This document shows positions 24,779 through 31,712 of a stretch of DNA of 64,000 bases, one piece after another (position 1 is the stretch's first letter; every line of letters begins with the position of its first letter). The stretch comes from a candidate division BRC1 bacterium HGW-BRC1-1 (lineage in GTDB: Bacteria; Sumerlaeota; Sumerlaeia; Sumerlaeales; Sumerlaeaceae). The stretch covers positions 143,801 to 207,800 of the forward strand of contig PHCB01000002.1 in assembly GCA_002842095.1 (NCBI GenBank), written 5' to 3'. The notes beneath the pieces are model-generated. The model was not told where the DNA came from, ran no database searches, and saw only the letters and a list, made by a program, of their open reading frames with translations. Made by a program: the position numbers and the translations under genes.

Positions 24779-25582
24779 TCACCCTGCGGGTTCTTGGGGC
24801 GGTTCTGGTCTGTAGCAACGGTGGATTGCCTCCTCCTTGATTCCAAAACCCCGGAGCACGAACCATGCCACCTGGCGCACCAGATGATCATTGGGTATTT
24901 GGTCTGGGGCACCTGGCATGCTGTGCGACATGTGAAGTTTCATCGCTGACAGCATCTGAAAAACCATGGCTGGTAGAAGGTCCACATCCACCGGCCCGTC
25001 CACCGCGTCGCCAGCGGCTACTGCGGCACGAAAAGCGGCTCGGAATCGTTGACGCCTTTCCGCCGGTCTTGAGTTTGCCATAAATCGCGCAAATTCACCG
25101 TCTCCCAGCAGGCTGTGGAACATCAGGCGGTTCTGCAGAACCGCCTCGTCGTCCGGCCCTTTAGGCGGAGCGAGGAAGTGCGTTACAAGCTCGTGGGTGG
25201 TCAGGACGAGTGTCTCCGTGCAGGGCTCCAGCGCGTCGAAGCGCCGCATGGGAGTGCTATCCATCTCACGCTTGAATGCTTCCTGCATCCCGGCGAAGAG
25301 CGCTTCTTTAGTGGGGAAGTGTTTGAAGAGAAGAGCCTCGGAAACCCCGGCGACCCGCGCGAGTTCGCGCGTGGTAGTGCCGTGGAAACCTTTGTCGGCG
25401 AAGGCCCGCCTCACGGACCTGACGATGGCCGCCTGGCGCTCGTCGGCCGGCAGACGGATGGACGGGGCGGCTCGGCCGGAGTCGCCCGAATTCACGGAAT
25501 GAACCGGATTCACAGATTCGCGAGACCCGTCGGTTTGCTTCGTCCGGCCGGGTCGTTTCTTTTTGAGGGCTTCCTTTTTCAT
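24779..25582 (-). CDS. TetR family transcriptional regulator of the efflux operon
   Basis: 267 residues from the ATG at 25582. A basic, probably disordered N-terminus (about 1-45) is followed by the TetR helix-turn-helix: AIVRSVRRAFADKGFHGTTTRELARVAGVSEALLFKHFPTKE in segments across about 53-95. A ligand-binding helical domain makes up the rest. It is a repressor candidate for the adaptor-ATPase-permease genes immediately downstream on the same strand. Palindromes before its own start and before the adaptor imply autoregulation. The operator sits where a ribosome site would be, so translation may be leaderless or start at a GTG (25621). Confidence 0.92.
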   Translation of the reverse strand: MKKEALKKKRPGRTKQTDGSRESVNPVHSVNSGDSGRAAPSIRLPADERQAAIVRSVRRAFADKGFHGTTTRELARVAGVSEALLFKHFPTKEALFAGMQEAFKREMDSTPMRRFDALEPCTETLVLTTHELVTHFLAPPKGPDDEAVLQNRLMFHSLLGDGEFARFMANSRPAERRQRFRAAFRAAVAAGDAVDGPVDVDLLPAMVFQMLSAMKLHMSHSMPGAPDQIPNDHLVRQVAWFVLRGFGIKEEAIHRCYRPEPPQEPAG

Positions 25583-25584
25583 TT

Positions 25585-25600
25585 GTGAGTGTTTACTCAC
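25585..25600 (-). promoter_or_regulatory. Palindromic operator candidate at the TetR start
   Basis: GTGAGT-GTTT-ACTCAC, a perfect 6-4-6 palindrome two bases upstream of the TetR ATG. In the operon's direction it reads GTGAGTAAACACTCAC, sharing TGAGTAA-R-C-R-CT with the site at 24743-24760. Confidence 0.7.
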
Positions 25601-25762
25601 CAACGACGGAACTATTCTCACGTGGAGTTTCGGGCACGTTTTGATTGCCTCAGATTTATCTTGATTGATCCATCCGCAGAGGTGGCCTTTTTATACCGAC
25701 TGCGCATGTTGCCCTTGCGTGGCACTTCGCTGCACATTTCGGGAAAAGACGGAGAACATCCG

Positions 25763-27067
25763 ATGGGTTTCAACCACAGCATGAAGACGCGATTCAAAGT
25801 TTCGCATAAGGCCATGTTGCTCCTGCTGGCGCTTCTTGTCGCCCCCATGACCGTGTTTGCGGCCGATTCCGCGCTGGTGTTGAAGCAGGGTGACCGTCTT
25901 GCCGTGGTGGGGGATTCCATCACGCAGCAGAAACTTTACAGTAAATATATCGAGACCTACCTGACGGCCTGCGCGCCGCAACTGGAAATCACAGCCATCC
26001 AACTGGGCTGGGGTGGTGAGGCGGCGGGCGGCTTCGCCGGACGCATGGATAACGACCTCGTGCCCTGGAAACCCAATGTCATCACGCTCTGCTACGGCAT
26101 GAACGACGGCCTCTACAAGGCCTACGAAAGCGCCACCGGCAAGCCCTTCGAGGAGGCAATGCGCAAGATTGTCACCCGGTTCAAGGCATTGGGGGCAACG
26201 GTCATCGTCGGCTCGCCCGGGGTGGTGGATTCGTTCTCTTTCAAGGTTAACGCCACATCGTCAACGGTGTACAATGATACGCTCGGCAAACTGGGCGACA
26301 TCAACCGGAAGATCGCCGAGGACAACGGCATGCCCTTCGCCGATATCCACGGCGCCATGCTCTCGGCCATGGAAAAGGCGAAGGCCGCCAACGGCGAGAG
26401 CTTCCCCGTGGCGGGCACGGACGGGGTGCATCCCGGACCGAACGGGCAGCTCGTGATGGCCTACGAGTTCCTCCGCACCATGGGATTAGACGGCCAGATC
26501 GCCGCCATCACGGTGGATATGAACGGCGCAACGACCGCCACCGAGGGGCAGAAGATTCTTTCGGGCGGGGCGGGAAAGATCGAAATTGAAAGTTCGCGCT
26601 ATCCCTTCTGTTTCTTCGGAGGAGAGAAGGACTCCACCGGCACGCGCAGCATTCTCCCCTTTGTTCCGTTTCAGGAGAACCTCAACCGCTTCACCCTCAT
26701 CGTGAAGAATTTGCCCGGCAAACAGGCCGAGGTGAAGTGGGGCAACGCCTCGAAAACATTCGACAGCGAGCAGCTGGCAAAGGGCATCAATCTGGCCGCT
26801 GAATTCGTGGACGACAATCCCTTCACCGCCCCCTTCGACCGCGTGATGAAGGCGGTCGAAGAGAAGCAGAAACACGAAACCGACATGATAAAAGGGCCGG
26901 TGAACACAGTGGGCAAGCTGAAGGCCGGCAACCCCGCAGACCCGAAACTCGCCGAGGCAGTGGCTGCAAGCGAGACGGCCTGGACCCAATGGGAAACGAA
27001 GAAAGCAGATGTCCGTTCCGCATTCCAGCCCGTGCGCCACACCATTGAGATCAAGCCCGTGGACTGA
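25763..27067 (+). CDS. Exported SGNH/GDSL hydrolase
   Basis: 434 residues from the ATG at 25763 (GACGGAG ahead); the frame is open 58 codons further but without a ribosome site. A signal peptide ends near VFAAD. The SGNH blocks are clear: I, VVGDSIT (nucleophile Ser); II, GWGGE (Gly); III, GMND (Asn); V, TDGVHPGPNG (catalytic Asp and His). The C-terminal 170 residues form an extra, mostly beta and helical domain of unknown kind. It is probably an esterase or acetyl-xylan/rhamnogalacturonan-type deacetylase acting on extracellular glycan. The R3 repeat begins at its last codons. Confidence 0.93.
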   Translation: MGFNHSMKTRFKVSHKAMLLLLALLVAPMTVFAADSALVLKQGDRLAVVGDSITQQKLYSKYIETYLTACAPQLEITAIQLGWGGEAAGGFAGRMDNDLVPWKPNVITLCYGMNDGLYKAYESATGKPFEEAMRKIVTRFKALGATVIVGSPGVVDSFSFKVNATSSTVYNDTLGKLGDINRKIAEDNGMPFADIHGAMLSAMEKAKAANGESFPVAGTDGVHPGPNGQLVMAYEFLRTMGLDGQIAAITVDMNGATTATEGQKILSGGAGKIEIESSRYPFCFFGGEKDSTGTRSILPFVPFQENLNRFTLIVKNLPGKQAEVKWGNASKTFDSEQLAKGINLAAEFVDDNPFTAPFDRVMKAVEEKQKHETDMIKGPVNTVGKLKAGNPADPKLAEAVAASETAWTQWETKKADVRSAFQPVRHTIEIKPVD

Positions 27068-27140
27068 CCAGCCCGCGCCATGGGGCTGCGGCAAAATGCC
27101 GTGAGAGGCACCGGATCAGGTTGTGTGTGCCCGGCTTTCG
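27059..27140. repeat. R3 post-stop element, copy 1
   Basis: Starts GTGGACTGACCA, including the hydrolase stop, and contains the hairpin CGGCA-AAA-TGCCG (27089-27101) and CACCGGATCAGG. A matching element follows the next gene (28135-28216). The remainder of the gap to 27411 (344 bp from 27068) shows no gene or other repeat. Confidence 0.8.
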
Positions 27141-27411
27141 AGTCCAAACATCCCGCCGCGCCCTCGAGCAACAATGCGTTGACAGGCCATCCATGTGCAT
27201 GGATTAATTCAACTCAGCCGGAGAAACGCAAACGGGCACTGCAGGAGTGCAACCCGCCAGGGATATCCGGCCGCGGCGGACAATCCGCCCAAGTGGAGCC
27301 CGGACCCATTGCGGGCTCCACGCTCAAGCACCAGGTTGGTGCCGCCAATGCTTAAGAAAACTCACCATTACCCCACTCTGTTTTTTCGAGGGAAGATCAA
27401 GGTTCCACAAC

Positions 27412-28143
27412 ATGTTAACAGATAGCTCTCCCGCAATGAGCGCCAGCGCCCACCTCAGAAAATCGTGGAATCGGCGGCGTTTGGGGGGCGTGTGCTCGGG
27501 GCTTGCTGCGTACTTCGGTATCGATGCGATCCTTGTCCGCATACTATTTTCGATATGGGCGCTTGGATCTGTCGCCTTTATAGTTTACCACTTTACCGCA
27601 AAAGAAGCATACGCTAATCTGGTTCTCCAATTGCAGCGTCACGGGATGACAGCTATTTTCTCGATTTCCGGAGGTTATAGTAATTTGTTTGTCCTGTTGT
27701 CGATCGCGCTGATTGGATCCCTCCCGTTCATCGCTTACCTGATCCTCCACTTCTGCCTTCCTTGGGATGAGCAGGAGGCCAGCAAGCATGCTCGCTACTC
27801 ATGGGGGTTCGCGCTCTTGGCCATCATTCTACTAGTCGGCAATGCATATGCTGCGTGCAAGTGTAGGATGGCGCAACTGCCAGACATCTTCGACCAACTA
27901 GGCGCTGAACTACCCGTGCTGTCCCACCCTTCCACGTTTCTCGCTCAGCAGCCAGTGCTGTGGATTGCAGGTCTAATCCTTGTTTTGATCATGCCGAGTT
28001 TCATTCCCTTGATGTGTGGGAAGCGCAGAGTGTTGCGCTGGGTCGCCATGGCACTCGTACTCCTTTCCTTGGCTTTTCCGATCATGAGCTGCGTCATCGC
28101 GTGGTCAGCAGTGGCCAAGATTACCGAGATGATCGTGGACTGA
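27412..28143 (+). CDS. PspC-domain multi-pass membrane protein
   Basis: 243 residues from the ATG at 27412. A PspC domain lies at about 16-60: WNRRRLGGVCSGLAAYFGID, then VRILFSIWAL. The rest has about five further hydrophobic segments (near 62, 88, 128, 180 and 212), without a recognised domain. PspC domains occur in phage-shock and envelope-stress sensors; no PspA or PspB neighbour is present, so the link to stress is only suggested. A weak AAGG ribosome site precedes the start. The R3 repeat takes over at the stop codon, as in the upstream gene. Confidence 0.85.
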   Translation: MLTDSSPAMSASAHLRKSWNRRRLGGVCSGLAAYFGIDAILVRILFSIWALGSVAFIVYHFTAKEAYANLVLQLQRHGMTAIFSISGGYSNLFVLLSIALIGSLPFIAYLILHFCLPWDEQEASKHARYSWGFALLAIILLVGNAYAACKCRMAQLPDIFDQLGAELPVLSHPSTFLAQQPVLWIAGLILVLIMPSFIPLMCGKRRVLRWVAMALVLLSLAFPIMSCVIAWSAVAKITEMIVD

Positions 28144-28216
28144 CCAACCCGTGCCATGAGACTTCGGCAAAATGCCGGGACCGGCACCGGATCAGGTGGT
28201 GCGTGGCCGGCATCGG
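28135..28216. repeat. R3 post-stop element, copy 2
   Basis: GTGGACTGACCA at the PspC gene stop, then the hairpin CGGCA-AAA-TGCCG (28165-28177) and CACCGGATCAGG. It aligns with 27059-27140 with scattered substitutions. Both copies begin inside the last two codons of a different gene. Confidence 0.8.
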
Positions 28217-28305
28217 AATGGCACTTAGATGTATTGTCACTGTAAAGTCTTTATTAACAGTGATACACCTTGACTTGCTACCATTCGGGTCGGTCCCTGT
28301 TTTCG

Positions 28306-28776
28306 TTACCCGTCGGCGGGTTCGGGGCGGCCTGATTCGCGGAGCACTTCGATCCGGTCGCCCAGTTTCCCATCGCGCATCAGGTATTTGACGCGGAAGG
28401 AGGCGGGCACTGTCCGGACCTTCCCGGCATCGTCGATGGTTTGCTCGGTCCCGACGATCAGGATGGAGGTGCCCTTGTGGGTGATTTTGCCGACCGTGTT
28501 CATGTTGATACCCGTCTCCCAGGTCCGTGAGGGTTGTTCCTGGTAGTCCGGGGGCGTGATGGTGAGCAGGATATGGTCACCGTTGATGGCCGGGTCGCCC
28601 CCTCCCGTCTCGAATATGCGGATGGCCACCTCACGTTCCGTGTCGTTGAGCAGCGTGACAGTCAGGATGGTGTCCAGCCGTGCGTATCCGGGGTCCGCCG
28701 AGGCCCTGATCTCAGCGGCGTTTCCCGTTCCGACCGCCACCAGCAAAGCCCAAACTACAAGTGCCGCGCGTTTCAT
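28306..28776 (-). CDS. Small exported protein of unknown function
   Basis: 156 residues with a signal peptide ending near GNAAEI and GGGAG eight bases ahead of the ATG. The mature chain is rich in beta-strand patterns (ILTVTLLNDTEREVAIRIF, HILLTITPPDY, ASFRVKYLMRDG), suggesting a single immunoglobulin-like or other beta-sandwich domain. I recognise no family. It shares strand with the downstream-lying R4-flanked gene but is separated from it by the R4 repeat. Confidence 0.78.
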   Translation of the reverse strand: MKRAALVVWALLVAVGTGNAAEIRASADPGYARLDTILTVTLLNDTEREVAIRIFETGGGDPAINGDHILLTITPPDYQEQPSRTWETGINMNTVGKITHKGTSILIVGTEQTIDDAGKVRTVPASFRVKYLMRDGKLGDRIEVLRESGRPEPADG

Positions 28777-28850
28777 CGTTTTATCTCCCCGGTTGGATTA
28801 CATGCGGGCAACTTGGAGGAGGGTTGACCCATAATGAATTCCGGGGTCCA

Positions 28851-28967
28851 GCCCTTCAATCGTTTGGCCCGAACCGCAGATGCCTGATCAATTCCTCGTC
28901 CACGCGTGAAGCCCGCCAGCATTTCCAGAAACTCTGCCGCGCCCGGGGAAGTTGTCAACCCAACTTC
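28851..28967. repeat. R4 direct repeat, left copy
   Basis: Begins GCCCTTCAATCGTTTGGCCC and ends GTTGTCAACCCAACTTCG. The matching copy is at 29632-29751 in the same orientation with about 85-90% identity by eye. Its last 13 bp include the stop codon of the gene between the copies. Confidence 0.88.
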
Positions 28968-29596
28968 GCTGCTGGGGGAGGCTCGGGCGGCGCGTTCTGT
29001 CGAAGAATATACCCGCCAACATCAGCAAACTGGAATCCGGAGCTTTCCAAAACACCAATGGATAGAGCTTTTGTATCGTCCTGCGATTTGCTCATGACCC
29101 AATAGCCGTAGTAAGGGTACTCCTTACCCGCAGGTCCGATCCAGTAGCCCACAGCTCTTTCATTGTCTATGAACTTAAGGACTGCCGCCCCAAACCTGTT
29201 TGTGCCCTTCACCGTGCTCTTCCAAGTTCCAACCAGCGTAGCCCCGTGGCGAAGTTGCGCGTCGAAGCTCCACTCAGCACGCGGGCGGGATGCCGCATTC
29301 CCAGCCCATTCGCTCACTCGAATGCTAAAACGTCCGCGCAACTTCCGCCTGATCTTGACCGTTGTGTAGGTGTTTCGGTCCCGGGGATCGGCTTCATCCC
29401 TTGGATCGAACTCCGCCGAATACCAGATACCACTGATGCGGTACGGAAGGTCGTTTGAGGCAACCCAAGTCTCATAGAGTCCTTTGAAAAACCATATCAC
29501 GCCCCCCGCCACTCCGGAAAATGCGGCGGCAACGGCGAGACCGAACCAATCGGTACTTTCAAGTTTTACAAGTAGTTCGTGGATCATCGCCACCAT
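28955..29596 (-). CDS. Membrane-anchored protein of unknown function between R4 repeats
   Basis: 213 residues with one membrane segment (about 18-40, AAFSGVAGGVIWFFKG), then a soluble domain rich in Arg, Trp and Tyr (WYSAEFDPRDE, TWKSTVKGTNRFG, GYWIGPAGKEYPYYGYWVM). The soluble part may be a small beta-barrel; the family is not recognised. The ATG is either at 29596 or three codons in, where AGGA is better placed. The gene is bracketed by two 117-bp direct repeats, the left one covering its stop codon, so it could be lost or amplified by recombination. Confidence 0.72.
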   Translation of the reverse strand: MVAMIHELLVKLESTDWFGLAVAAAFSGVAGGVIWFFKGLYETWVASNDLPYRISGIWYSAEFDPRDEADPRDRNTYTTVKIRRKLRGRFSIRVSEWAGNAASRPRAEWSFDAQLRHGATLVGTWKSTVKGTNRFGAAVLKFIDNERAVGYWIGPAGKEYPYYGYWVMSKSQDDTKALSIGVLESSGFQFADVGGYILRQNAPPEPPPAAKLG

Positions 29597-29631
29597 TCCT
29601 CGAGGCTCGGTGTTCTGCTTATTACAGACAG

Positions 29632-29751
29632 GCCCTTCAGTCGGTTGGCCCGAACCGCAGATGCCTGATCAGTTCTTCGTCCACGTGTGAAGCCCGCCAG
29701 TATTTCCAGAAACTCTACCGCGCCGAGGATGAGTTGTCAACCCGACTTCGC
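29632..29751. repeat. R4 direct repeat, right copy
   Basis: Begins GCCCTTCAGTCGGTTGGCCC and ends GTTGTCAACCCGACTTCG. On the minus strand its edge would encode AAKSG-stop, against AAKLG-stop at the end of the flanked gene, so it looks like the 3' end of a lost paralogue. The rest of the 304-bp gap 29597-29900 shows no gene. Confidence 0.85.
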
Positions 29752-29900
29752 AGCTCGATTCCCTCCGCAGGATGGGAACGCACGAAGGGGTGCTAGATCG
29801 GCTCAAAGGGGCCAGTCCTAAGCAATCCACATCCAATAGGATCGAACGTTGTCAGTGGGTGCACCTTCTTTTCACGATAAAAACCTTCCGTGATGGCGTT

Positions 29901-30587
29901 TCACCAATGAACCGTGCCCTCATCCTTCAAGCCGTCGTTCGCGAGATAATGCGGACGCCAATATTTGCGCCTCATGTCGGCCTTCAGAGCCGCAGTTTCC
30001 GACGTGGGAAGGTCGCGGGATTTCTCCAGAGAAAGCCGGATGATTGTTCTTCCCGTGCTTGGCATCAGCGATTTGTTTTTCAAATACTCGATGTCCCGCC
30101 GACCATCCATCAAACAGAAACTCTGGGTAGTTCCCTGGTCCACCACGAGCGGAAGCCATACCGGAGATAAATGCTGCCCCCAATTGCCGAGGCTTGTCTC
30201 GCCGTCATCATGCAGCGTAACATACCCTTCGTCCAGCGCCCAGGCACCCTTGCTCAGAATCGTGCGCGGCATGATGTCCGCCCACCTCAGATACATGAAC
30301 GTCTCATCTGGAAACAAATAGAGGTCCTCGCCCGAGAGGCCGCCTCTCTTTGTCGGCCCCGGGTCCGCATAGTAACCGGCCACGGAGGCCGTCGTGAGCG
30401 GATCGTGCAAACGCACGACGTCACGTTGGGCAGCCACCGGCGTCCGTTGCGTGGCCCTCAATCTTTCTGCAATGACCGCCACACGCGCAGCGGCAGGCTC
30501 CCGCGTGGAGGTCGTCGACGCGTCCAATCCGGCGGCGCCAACCACACCCGCCCCGAGGCAGACCAACAATACGCTAACCCATCGCAT
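29901..30587 (-). CDS. Exported protein of unknown function, paralogue B
   Basis: 228 residues from the ATG at 30587, which has GGAGGG eight bases ahead as in paralogue A (5307-5990); the long upstream frame overlaps a real gene on the other strand and is rejected. The signal peptide MRWVSVLLVCLGAGVVGAAG, the YYADPGPTKRG, LYLFPDETFMYLRWADIMP and TLHDDGETS segments and the ending DEGTVHW all parallel copy A. Similarity continues into both untranslated flanks. The central region around 150-190 is the most diverged, as expected of a binding face under different selection. Function unknown. Confidence 0.8.
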   Translation of the reverse strand: MRWVSVLLVCLGAGVVGAAGLDASTTSTREPAAARVAVIAERLRATQRTPVAAQRDVVRLHDPLTTASVAGYYADPGPTKRGGLSGEDLYLFPDETFMYLRWADIMPRTILSKGAWALDEGYVTLHDDGETSLGNWGQHLSPVWLPLVVDQGTTQSFCLMDGRRDIEYLKNKSLMPSTGRTIIRLSLEKSRDLPTSETAALKADMRRKYWRPHYLANDGLKDEGTVHW

Positions 30588-30660
30588 CTGGAAAACCCTC
30601 CGTCCACGCACTGAGACCCACATCATGCCATCCGCCGCATTTAGCGTGGCTGAAAAATAA

Positions 30661-30819
30661 CCGGTCAACCCGATTCTCAATTCCGTGGGGGGCGCGATTC
30701 TGTGGGGCAACGTCTGCCAGTCGTCCGAAAAGGCGCTTGCGGACGGCGCGCGCCGGTGGACGGAGTTCCTCACCAAGGTGCCGCCGCGTAATTCTGCGCG
30801 GGCGGCACGCACGCCATGA
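30661..30819 (+). pseudogene. Remnant: C-terminal end of an unknown gene upstream of the acetyltransferase
   Basis: An open frame without a start, bounded upstream by an in-frame TAA at 30658, reads like real protein: VGGAILWGNV, KALADGARRWTEFLTKVPP. It ends in a TGA that overlaps the acetyltransferase ATG (ATGA). The left boundary coincides with the edge of the duplicated segment (CCGGTCAACCCGATTC), so the duplication probably cut the gene. I cannot name the family. Confidence 0.45.
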
Positions 30820-31313
30820 TCGTCTCCAACTACAATATCAATCCACCGCGCCAGGCCCGGCGCGCACCCATGATTCCCCACGCGGAACTGGAGGAACTGG
30901 CGCATCTGGAAACCATCTGCTTCCCGCCCGAAGAACTGTACGACCTCGACACCCTCGCGCACTTCGCCAGCCGCAACGGCGCCGGCCTGTTGCGATGGAT
31001 CGAGCCGCGCGACAACGCGCTCCCGCACCTCGCCGCGTTTCACCTGTTCAACTGTTTCACCGCCGAACTCATCACCCTGGACGTCCACCCCGACCACCGC
31101 CGCCGCGGCATCGGCACTGCGCTGGTCACCGAGTCGCTGCGCAAACTGCGCGAACTCGGCCACCGCCAGGCCACCTGCCAGATAGCCACATCCAACGAGA
31201 ACTCGCTCCAACTCCACTACCGCCTCGGCTTCAAACCCGTCCGCACCCTGCGCAACTACTACGGCGCAAGACGCGACGCGCACCTGCTGGTGGCAACACT
31301 ACAAGGGCCGTAG
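30816..31313 (+). CDS. GNAT family N-acetyltransferase (RimI-like)
   Basis: 165 residues. The acetyl-CoA site is clear: ELITLDVHPDHRRRGIGTAL with the R-x-x-G-x-G/A loop (HRRRGIGTAL), followed by the ENSLQLHYRLGFKPV helix-turn typical of RimI-like enzymes. The N-terminal HAELEELAHLETICFPPEEL also fits ribosomal-protein alanine acetyltransferases. A second ATG 18 codons in is possible, but the first overlaps the remnant upstream gene's stop, implying original coupling. Substrate unknown. Confidence 0.9.
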   Translation: MIVSNYNINPPRQARRAPMIPHAELEELAHLETICFPPEELYDLDTLAHFASRNGAGLLRWIEPRDNALPHLAAFHLFNCFTAELITLDVHPDHRRRGIGTALVTESLRKLRELGHRQATCQIATSNENSLQLHYRLGFKPVRTLRNYYGARRDAHLLVATLQGP

Positions 31314-31343
31314 CGGCGCCTCACTTCCTTGGGGGGGTTATGG

Positions 31344-31375
31344 AGGATACGAATTAGGGGGGCAGGAATGCCCCC
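31344..31375. repeat. R5 repeat copy (compact form)
   Basis: GGATACGAATTA directly joined to GGGGGGCA-GGAA-TGCCCCCG. It lies between the acetyltransferase and the next short gene, and shows that the GGRTACGAATT box and the GC hairpin form one unit. Confidence 0.8.
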
Positions 31376-31445
31376 GAAATATCCCTTGAGACCCGCGATT
31401 ACCGCGTCTTAATTGCGCGTACCCAGAACGCTATCGGGGGGATTT

Positions 31446-31706
31446 GTGAGCGACGCACCCAGCACGGCAGGCGACGAGACCGCACGCGACGACGCGGCGC
31501 GCGGATTCATTTCGCGTTGGAGCAGATCCAGCTATGCCGAGCGGGTCATCTCGTTCACCCTCCCCGAACAAGTCCAAGCCGTCCGCGCCCAAAGAGCCCG
31601 CCTCGGCCCCGTAACCCCCGAAACCATAGCCCAAACCTTCCAAGGCCGCCGCACCAAGCAGATAGCCGAAATTATAGAAACCCTGAAAATCCTGGGGCAG
31701 GGGTAG
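31446..31706 (+). CDS. Short protein resembling the C-terminal tail of DNA methyltransferases
   Basis: About 86 residues from a GTG at 31446 preceded by GGGGGG. The last 50 residues (FTLPEQVQAVRAQRARLGP, then TPETIAQTFQGRR and IIETLKILGQG) follow the small helical domain that ends many class I DNA methyltransferases of restriction systems: LPEQ, a helix, P-x-T-x-x-x-x-A-x-x-F-x-x-x, then a helix ending LGQ. The catalytic domain is missing, so it is either a remnant or a standalone specificity or helper domain. It lies 6 bp upstream of the CoiA-like nuclease gene and is probably co-transcribed. Confidence 0.5.
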   Translation: MSDAPSTAGDETARDDAARGFISRWSRSSYAERVISFTLPEQVQAVRAQRARLGPVTPETIAQTFQGRRTKQIAEIIETLKILGQG

Positions 31707-31712
31707 GAGCGA

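Noticed and set aside
29901..31283. One long minus-strand frame of 460 codons
   Set aside because: Only the part from 30587 has a ribosome site, a signal peptide and a paralogue. The upstream 230 codons are the antisense of the acetyltransferase gene.
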